Below, one piece after another: positions 58,301 through 64,000 of a DNA stretch of 64,000 bases. Position 1 is the stretch's first letter. Every line of letters begins with the position of its first letter. Position numbers and translations under genes: made by a program. Location of the stretch: assembly GCF_030936135.1 (NCBI RefSeq), contig NC_082604.1:5773001-5837000 (forward strand), read 5' to 3'. This DNA is from Gavia stellata (lineage: Eukaryota; Chordata; Aves; Gaviiformes; Gaviidae). The notes under the pieces are model-generated. The model was given only the letters and a program-made list of their open reading frames with translations. It ran no database searches and was not told where the DNA came from.

Positions 58301-61300
58301 AGTACCAAGCTGCTACCGCAGCAGCACGGCATGCGGTCGGGCCGTGCCGCCGGCTCTCGCGCACGGCTCACCTGGCTGCGGCCGGCTGCGAGGGGTGAGC
58401 CCGGCTCTGCTCCTCCTGCGCCCATCAAGAGGTGGCCAGCTCCTTTGGCGCCCAGAACCTGCAGCCAAGCTGCAAATGCTGCTTTTGAAGTGCTGGCTTC
58501 AAACAAGGAAAAGGAAAAAAAAAAAAAACCCCGAAAAAACCAAACCCAACCCCAAATCCTTTCTCCTTTTGAAGCCTGGCTTAAAAGCAAATGAGAACCT
58601 GCAGCCTAGCTGCAATGTGATGGGACTCCTCGGCCTTCAGGGGCCTTTAAGTACATCTGAAAGGCATTTAACACCAATAAAATAAGCTGAGCTCTTGCTG
58701 GTATTTTTCCTATCCCCCCCTCCCCGTGCACATTCACCCCTAGGCTGCTGTGAGCCATCTGTGCCTTGCTTCCCAGGGGAACCAGCGTTAGGTAGAGGGG
58801 AGAGATTTGGGGATGGAGAAAGAGGCCTGGGTGAAAAACACAGGCTGCTGGAAGAGCTGTCAACCCCCCTGGCTTGTCACGGGGACACAGGCAGGTTGGC
58901 TGACGGAGGGAGAAGGCTGAGCTAGTCCCTAACGCTGTGGGTGGAGGTGTTGTTCTGCGGGCTCTGTCCTCTCTAAAAATGTTGCCCAGGGGAGTATGAG
59001 GTTGGCCCACAGGGAGCTCTTTGCAGCGTGGTGTTGGTGTTCACCGAGCTGGACCATGTCCCTGCTGCGCAGCTGCTCTCCCGGTCCCTTCCTGGCTCTA
59101 GCCTCCGAGCAGTGCAGACCAAGGTGGGCACAAGGACCTGTAGCACCTGGCTCCGGTTTTGGCATGACGCAGGGATGGTTGGGGTGAACACAAAATACCT
59201 CCGAACATGTCAGATATATGTCAGAATGTGCCTGCACTAACTCTTGTGAATATTTTTCCAGGTAGAAGGACTTACCGTCTGAACGGCCGTTCTAACCTCC
59301 AGAAGCACCAGTTATACCCAGCGACATCAGGCAACTTGGATTTCCAAACCCCCATGCTTTAAAGCCAGCAGATAGCAGGCAGCTTTCCCGCGGCAGGCAC
59401 GTGTCCCGGGATGCTAAAGACAGAAAGCAGCTATAGCTGGAGACCTCCACAGGTTCGGGGGCTGAACACAGCTACACAGGCGGCTGCAGCCGAGGCATTC
59501 GCAGCACCCTCGCTTACCTTCTCATGCATATTTTAAACGCAGGTGATAGAAGTAAGGGAAGTTTTTCCTGCCAGCTGTGAAAACCCCATTCTGGGATAGT
59601 GTTTAAGAGAAAACAGGTCAGCTCTTCAATTCACAGATCAGGCCGTGTGCGCTGGGAAACGCAGGCAGCTGTTCAGAGCCACTCCAGTTACCCCCAAATC
59701 CCTCAGTTGGAATTGTACAGTTGGGATAAAGTTGTCAGTCTGAAGAACAGCAGCTACAAAAAAAGGCCAAGCAGGGGAGCGGGTCCTGCCGGGCTGGCGG
59801 TGAGGAGCACCACCGAGCTGCCCGCTGGATGAATGGCAGTCCAGGAACAGGCTCAGAAAGCCAGCCTCGCCCTCTCTTTTATAACAAGACCAGCACTGGG
59901 AGGACAGCTTTGTGTTTCACCAGGGAGCTGGCCGGCTCCATGATCAGGGCTGTCTGCAACGTGGCAATTTCATGTTGGGAAACATTTCATCTTTACAGTC
60001 TTCCCGCAGAAGGACCCTCAAATACTATGACCAAAAGTAGCAGGGCTATGCTGTTCTTTACATCTCCACGCATGCAAGTTGGAAATCAGGGCCACGGCTG
60101 CTCTGTGCACCGGGCCGCGAGCGCCCAATTTCCCCGGTGAAAGAAGCAGGAGCTGCAGGTGCTCCCAGCCCTCCGCCGGCGCAGGGGAGCCGGTACAGGG
60201 AGCAGACCCCGCTCCCTCCGCCACATGGTCAGCAGCTGCCTTGTGCATGTTTATGCCAGCCCTGATGTAATTAGCACCTTGACGGGTGTTAAATGAACCA
60301 AGCTTTCCCATCTTTCAGAATAAAACTCTAACAGAAACAGCTGCGGGGCTGACAGAAATATGATTCTTTCAAAGTCTAATGAATTGTATAATCACTTCAG
60401 TCATTATTTTGCATCTTCCTTCCACAAATGCACAGCCATGAGCCCTTGGAGCACAACGAGTTTTAAGCCTCACCAAGCCCATCATTCAAGATACACCAAG
60501 CATGTTTCCAAACCCCCGTCAGGGATCAGAAAGCGAGCGGGGCACAGGCGCAGCGTGCCGAGTGGTGGCTGTGCTGAGGTCCGGTGGTCGGGGTAGGGCA
60601 CAGACGACCCCGCGGTTCAGTGACCCTCTTGCTTTCACCTCGCTGCGTTCGGCTCAGCACAGGGTGAGGGACACAGAGGATGGAGGCTGATGCCAAATCT
60701 GTGCCCTTCATGCTCCAGCAAACCAGAGCTGCTGTTAAGCCTGAGGCCAGACAGACTGCCTGGGTCTGTCCGTCCCCGTCAGCCCAGCAGCCAAATGCCC
60801 ATTTTGCAGACTCAGAAAAAACCCATGAAAAAAGTGAAGGCTAGGGTAATCCAGCCAAACTGGGGCAGCGAAACAGGGAGCAGAGTCGGCCCCGTCTCCC
60901 TCCGCAGCCTGCAGCGAGGGCACTTCCAGAGGGCAGTGACAATGGCTCCAGAAGGCAGTACAGCCTGCGAGGGACACCAGACCCAAGGGCAGGACTCACA
61001 GCTAACTGGGAGGATCTGTGCCTTTGGATTCCTGTCTAGTGCCTAACTGCCTTCAGATATTAAAATGGGGAAGATTCACGTGGATAGACAAACTGCTGTC
61101 ATGCTCCTCTCCCTCCGGAGGAAAATACTGCAAGCCACCACCTGCCTATTCAACACACTCCCTGCTCTGTTCATCCGACGCAGTTATTTCCAGCTGGTAC
61201 AATTTTCAATCCTTTGAAAACTAGATTCAATTGACTTTTAACCACCAGGTAAATATGGGAGACATATATCTGCTTGCCTGCATTATTTCTATTATATTCA

Positions 61301-64000
61301 GAACACCTATGGGTTTTTATCCCTGAAGGGTTGTGATTTAAACATAATAACGGATAGAAATACTAGAAAGTAACATATGAAATACATAAGGATGTGTTCA
61401 AGACTGCATGCTCCCCATCCAGCTCGATTTGAATCTGTCTAAACAAATTCCAACGTTATTGCAAAACTCTCTCCCTAGCTTTACATGCAGCGGTGCTGGA
61501 AAAGAGCAGTGGGCTGCGAGGGGTGTGCGTGGGGCTGCAGGAGCGGCTGTACCAAGTTGCTTAAAGCAAGAAGGCAGCTGATGGCAGGCTGGTGACGCAG
61601 GGAGCACGGCCAGCTCAGGGAAAGGGATATTAAGGGATTTTTTTTGTAATGGTTGGACTTTATGATCTTACAGGTCTTTTCCAACCTTAGTGATTCTGTG
61701 ATTAAGGTTCTGGGTTTGCAGAGAGGATCAGGCTGACGCGGACTTAGATCTAAAGTGTTTTAAGCCATGCAATCCCACATACAAACTGCCCAGGGACAGC
61801 TCACCGAGAAAACATGAGCCACTTCAGCAGAGGCGACGCTGACCTCGGCAAAGAAGGGCACGTCCCAGCCCTCCGCAGCCGCAGGCCCCGCGGTGCCCCG
61901 CAGTGGGGCAGGTCTTGGCGGCTGTGCCAGAGGCTGTGCACGGGCAGGAGGGAGGGAGCGAGCACAGGAGCCGCTGCGGGAACTAGTCCCTGAAGGTGCA
62001 AGAGCTTATTTCAGCCAGTGGTCTAAGATGGTGTTCACAGGCAGCGGTGTCTGAAGTACCACAGGCTTCTCAAATCCCAGGACTTCAGTCCTCCTCCTCC
62101 TGAATACAGCCAGACCTGCAAAGGGCGCTTGTGTCATTTTTCACCCTATGAATTGCTGCTGGGTCTGCAGCAGCACAAACTTTTAGCACAGGCACTGACC
62201 AGCTCAATTTCAGAAACCCCCATCAGCGGTTTGCAATGACAGTAGGGAAAAAAAAAAAGAGAAAAAACCCAGCACACTTCAGCAGTTGCTGTTTGTACCT
62301 GGCTGCGGTGAGCTGCATCCCGCCTCCATCCCTGCGGGTGACGCCAGCACCCTCGGGACCCGCTGGTCCCTGCTGCGTGTGTCCCACACGGAGATCCCAC
62401 AGGACTCCGTCTCACATGACCTCCCCTCGTTTTTTTAAAGGGGAGGCCAGACCTGACCCTGAACTGGATGAACAGTATCTTACCAAGCAGAGCTGTCTAC
62501 AGGTACAGGTAGCTGCTGTCTGAAGGTGGGAGGCTTATTAAATCCCATGCAAGCAAACAGATGATCTCCCTGAAGGAAAACGTTGCCGCCCTTGGTGGGA
62601 GCAGGTCCCAGATGAGAGCTTCTCCCAGATGGAGAGATCATTTAGTGTGGCACCTTGTGGCTCCTTGGGGCAAAGCTAGTCTCTGCACAACGGCGTCCCG
62701 CCGTCGAGTCATTGTCATAACACATGAACACACACCTCTGCTGCGCAAAAACTGAGCAGCTCCCAAGAGAGAGGTGGGATAACATCCGGGGAAAAGGAAA
62801 TAAATGTGGTGATATGAGGATATTGCCACTCGCCAGTGCCATGGAACAACATTCTCATAACGTCTATTTACAAACACTAATATTGTCTTTTCAGGGCCAA
62901 GAGGACGCCAATTTATAAATGAGGCCAATAGATAAATGCTTCATTTTATTACAAAAGTGAAATCTTTTAAATGAAATAAAATGCTATTTACAGTTGTATG
63001 TACTTGCTGCTGGTGCTCTGAATAAAGATAAGCCACGGAAAGGATGGAGATGTGTCACCAAGCACGTGGCACAGGAGTTCACTACACTCGAGCTGTTCTA
63101 GCACAGTGGTTTCGTAAGTCTCTAAAAAAGATTATAGTCTTCATGTCATTTTATTCAGTCAGATCAATTTTATGCCTACTTCACCCAAAAAGCAACTGGA
63201 AGCTGAAAGACAGAAGTCAACTATGTCCTTCCAAGCTATGGAAAAAAGTGGGGTGTGAGAAACGGCTACAATCTTAAAGGACATGAGGACCGGGAATGAC
63301 CATACTGTCTTTGTTATATTATTGACTTGTTGGAAATGTAAAGCATGTTTAGATAAACATTATTTTCCATATATGACCAGCACATTCACGTAACTATTAA
63401 AAACATTTATAAAAAAATCTATTTTGGGGCCTTTTTAATTGGAATTCAGTTCCCATCCAAATGCAGCTTGACCCACCATGTGTTTAAAAATTACTCATAT
63501 GGTAAATAGAAAAGCTGCCATTTACCTTATACTAACATGAAAGTCTAAAAATAAGGCTGAAATGTATTGTGAGACACAGTACTGCTTAAATAAAAATGTA
63601 CTGATAGACGAGCTTCATCAGTAAAATGAAATGCAGGATTTAGTGAAAAAGCTTATAATCAGTGAAGAAAATAATAATATTTTGTTTCAAATTCAAAGAG
63701 AATCAGCCTTCAGAACATCTACTGAGAAAAGGAAATGCAAACAACTATTACAATTGATTAAGTGTTTCTTGCTGACGTAGCTGCTGTTGCTTCACATCAA
63801 TCCCTGCTACCATGGGGAAACTTAAAATTCAGGAGCAAGAAGCAACGAAGATCCAGCAAAGGAAAGACTGTCCTAATAACTCACTTTCTGACTGATGAGC
63901 AAAATTCATTTTAAAACACCTCCTCTCCCTGCCTTTGGAAAGGGAACATTATTTCTTCACGTCTTTCCATGCTCTCACCCAAGATTCGGCGGTTGTCCAG
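40158..64000 (-). CDS. GPC1: GPC1, glypican-1 (3' part of gene, last six coding exons)
   Basis: GPI-anchored heparan sulfate proteoglycan that binds growth factors and morphogens at the cell surface. Coding exons on the minus strand: 51233-51398, 46572-46702, 43323-43442, 42234-42367, 40864-41039 and 40158-40375, total 945 bases or 314 residues plus stop. All phases agree. They cover the end of the cysteine-rich core ([15 protein letters not shown]), the KKRRGK basic stretch, the highly conserved [20 protein letters not shown] region, three Ser-Gly heparan sulfate sites (SGSGSGD) and the GPI signal. [20 protein letters not shown] is the GPC1 version rather than GPC4 or GPC6. Human GPC1 is 558 residues; exons 1-3 must lie beyond base 64000. 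Confidence 0.96.
40864..41039 (-). CDS. GPC1: GPC1 exon 8
   Basis: The acceptor CTTCACAG ends at 41040 and the donor GTGAGT starts at 40863; 58 codons plus one base at each end. Encodes [20 protein letters not shown] through [14 protein letters not shown] to NDVDFQDA, nearly identical to human. The junction codon with exon 7 reads Ser (AG|T), where human has Arg. Confidence 0.96.
42234..42367 (-). CDS. GPC1: GPC1 exon 7
   Basis: The acceptor TGTTTACAG ends at 42368 and the donor GTATGG starts at 42233; 44 codons plus two bases. Contains [11 protein letters not shown] and [11 protein letters not shown], matching human FWISLPGTLCS and DDRCWNGMARG. The two cysteines belong to the conserved glypican set. 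Confidence 0.95.
42861..43078 (+). mobile_element. CR1 retrotransposon fragment in GPC1 intron 6
   Basis: Plus-strand CR1 3' part: GGTGGTGAGGCACTGGGACAG, GATGATCTTTAAGGTCCC, TTCCAACCC and an ATTCTATGATTCTACGATT tail. It is of a different, more diverged CR1 type than the copies near 9.2 and 19.3 kb. It lies antisense to GPC1. The left edge is approximate. Confidence 0.9.
43323..43442 (-). CDS. GPC1: GPC1 exon 6
   Basis: The acceptor TTTTTCAG ends at 43443 and the donor GTGAGT starts at 43322; exactly 40 codons. Starts [11 protein letters not shown], contains the basic cluster KKRRGK (KRRRGK in human, proposed as a nuclear signal) and ends SAQALEML. This is the divergent hinge of the family. 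Confidence 0.93.
46572..46702 (-). CDS. GPC1: GPC1 exon 5
   Basis: The acceptor TTTACTAG ends at 46703 and the donor GTAAGA starts at 46571; 131 bases. Completes an Asp codon, then [20 protein letters not shown] and [20 protein letters not shown], ending in TAK. Collinear with human SVIGSVHTWLAEAINALQDN. Confidence 0.95.
51233..51398 (-). CDS. GPC1: GPC1 exon 4 (cysteine-rich core)
   Basis: The acceptor CCCCTCAG ends at 51399 and the donor GTAAGA starts at 51232; 55 codons plus one base. Starts [20 protein letters not shown] and ends [15 protein letters not shown]. Five cysteine-bearing motifs of the conserved glypican core are seen. Matches human [20 protein letters not shown]. Confidence 0.95.
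51399..64000 (-). other. GPC1: GPC1 intron 3 (partial, at least 12.6 kb)
   Basis: No exon of any gene was recognised on either strand over this long stretch. The large third glypican exon, which ends just before VSLSHEC in the protein, is absent, so it lies beyond the right edge. The intron holds a CR1 fragment at 61649, a small CpG-rich patch near 58310-58450 and short homopolymers. Open frames here lack family motifs. Confidence 0.7.
61649..61703 (+). mobile_element. CR1 3'-end fragment in GPC1 intron 3
   Basis: ATGGTTGGACTTTATGATCT, ACAGGTCTTTTCCAACC and GTGATTCTGTGATT match the CR1 3' terminus, plus orientation. It directly follows an 8-base T run. Confidence 0.9.

Noticed and set aside
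1-64000. tRNA, rRNA, CRISPR, bacterial operon features and viral insertions
   Set aside because: No cloverleaf, rRNA-like stretch or regularly spaced repeat was seen. The window is vertebrate nuclear DNA, and the only mobile elements recognised are CR1.

Overview
This is vertebrate nuclear DNA, almost certainly from a bird. Coding sequence is split into short exons with GT-AG introns. The only interspersed repeats I recognise are CR1 non-LTR retrotransposons with the typical avian 3' end (repeated 'ATTCTGTG'/'ATTCTATG'), introns are compact, and first exons sit in GC-rich islands. The species cannot be told from the window.

Layout, left to right. (1) 1-5821, minus strand: the first five coding exons of PARL, the mitochondrial inner-membrane rhomboid protease; the catalytic part lies off the left edge. 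Its first exons sit in a CpG island (about 5.2-6.2 kb). (2) 5.8-11.1 kb: intergenic, with simple repeats and a truncated CR1. (3) 11128-25889 (possibly to 27894), plus strand: a claudin of the CLDN10/CLDN15 group. It has two alternative first coding exons that encode different first extracellular loops, three shared internal exons, and up to three possible last exons in the same phase. Introns carry several CR1 pieces, including one about 0.9 kb long. (4) 27977-29373, minus strand: a complete two-exon DUSP28, convergent with the claudin, with its own CpG-rich promoter. (5) 31983-33187, minus strand: three exons of a CCDC81-like HU-domain gene, with an apparent 2-base frameshift in the last one. 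(6) 33.2-40.1 kb: mostly noncoding, with an unassigned CpG-rich block near 36.5-37.3 kb and probably the GPC1 3' UTR. (7) 40158-64000, minus strand: the last six coding exons (314 residues) of glypican-1 (GPC1), from the cysteine-rich core to the GPI signal; exons 1-3 lie off the right edge and the last 12.6 kb is intron.

DUSP28 and GPC1 are neighbours in human 2q37, while PARL is in human 3q27, so the window covers a junction of two human synteny blocks. The genes do not form a pathway. The most interesting locus is the claudin: its exon structure could combine two pore-forming loops with cytoplasmic tails that do or do not end in a PDZ-binding motif. Exon boundaries below were set by hand from splice sites, reading phase and remembered family sequences; no search was run.
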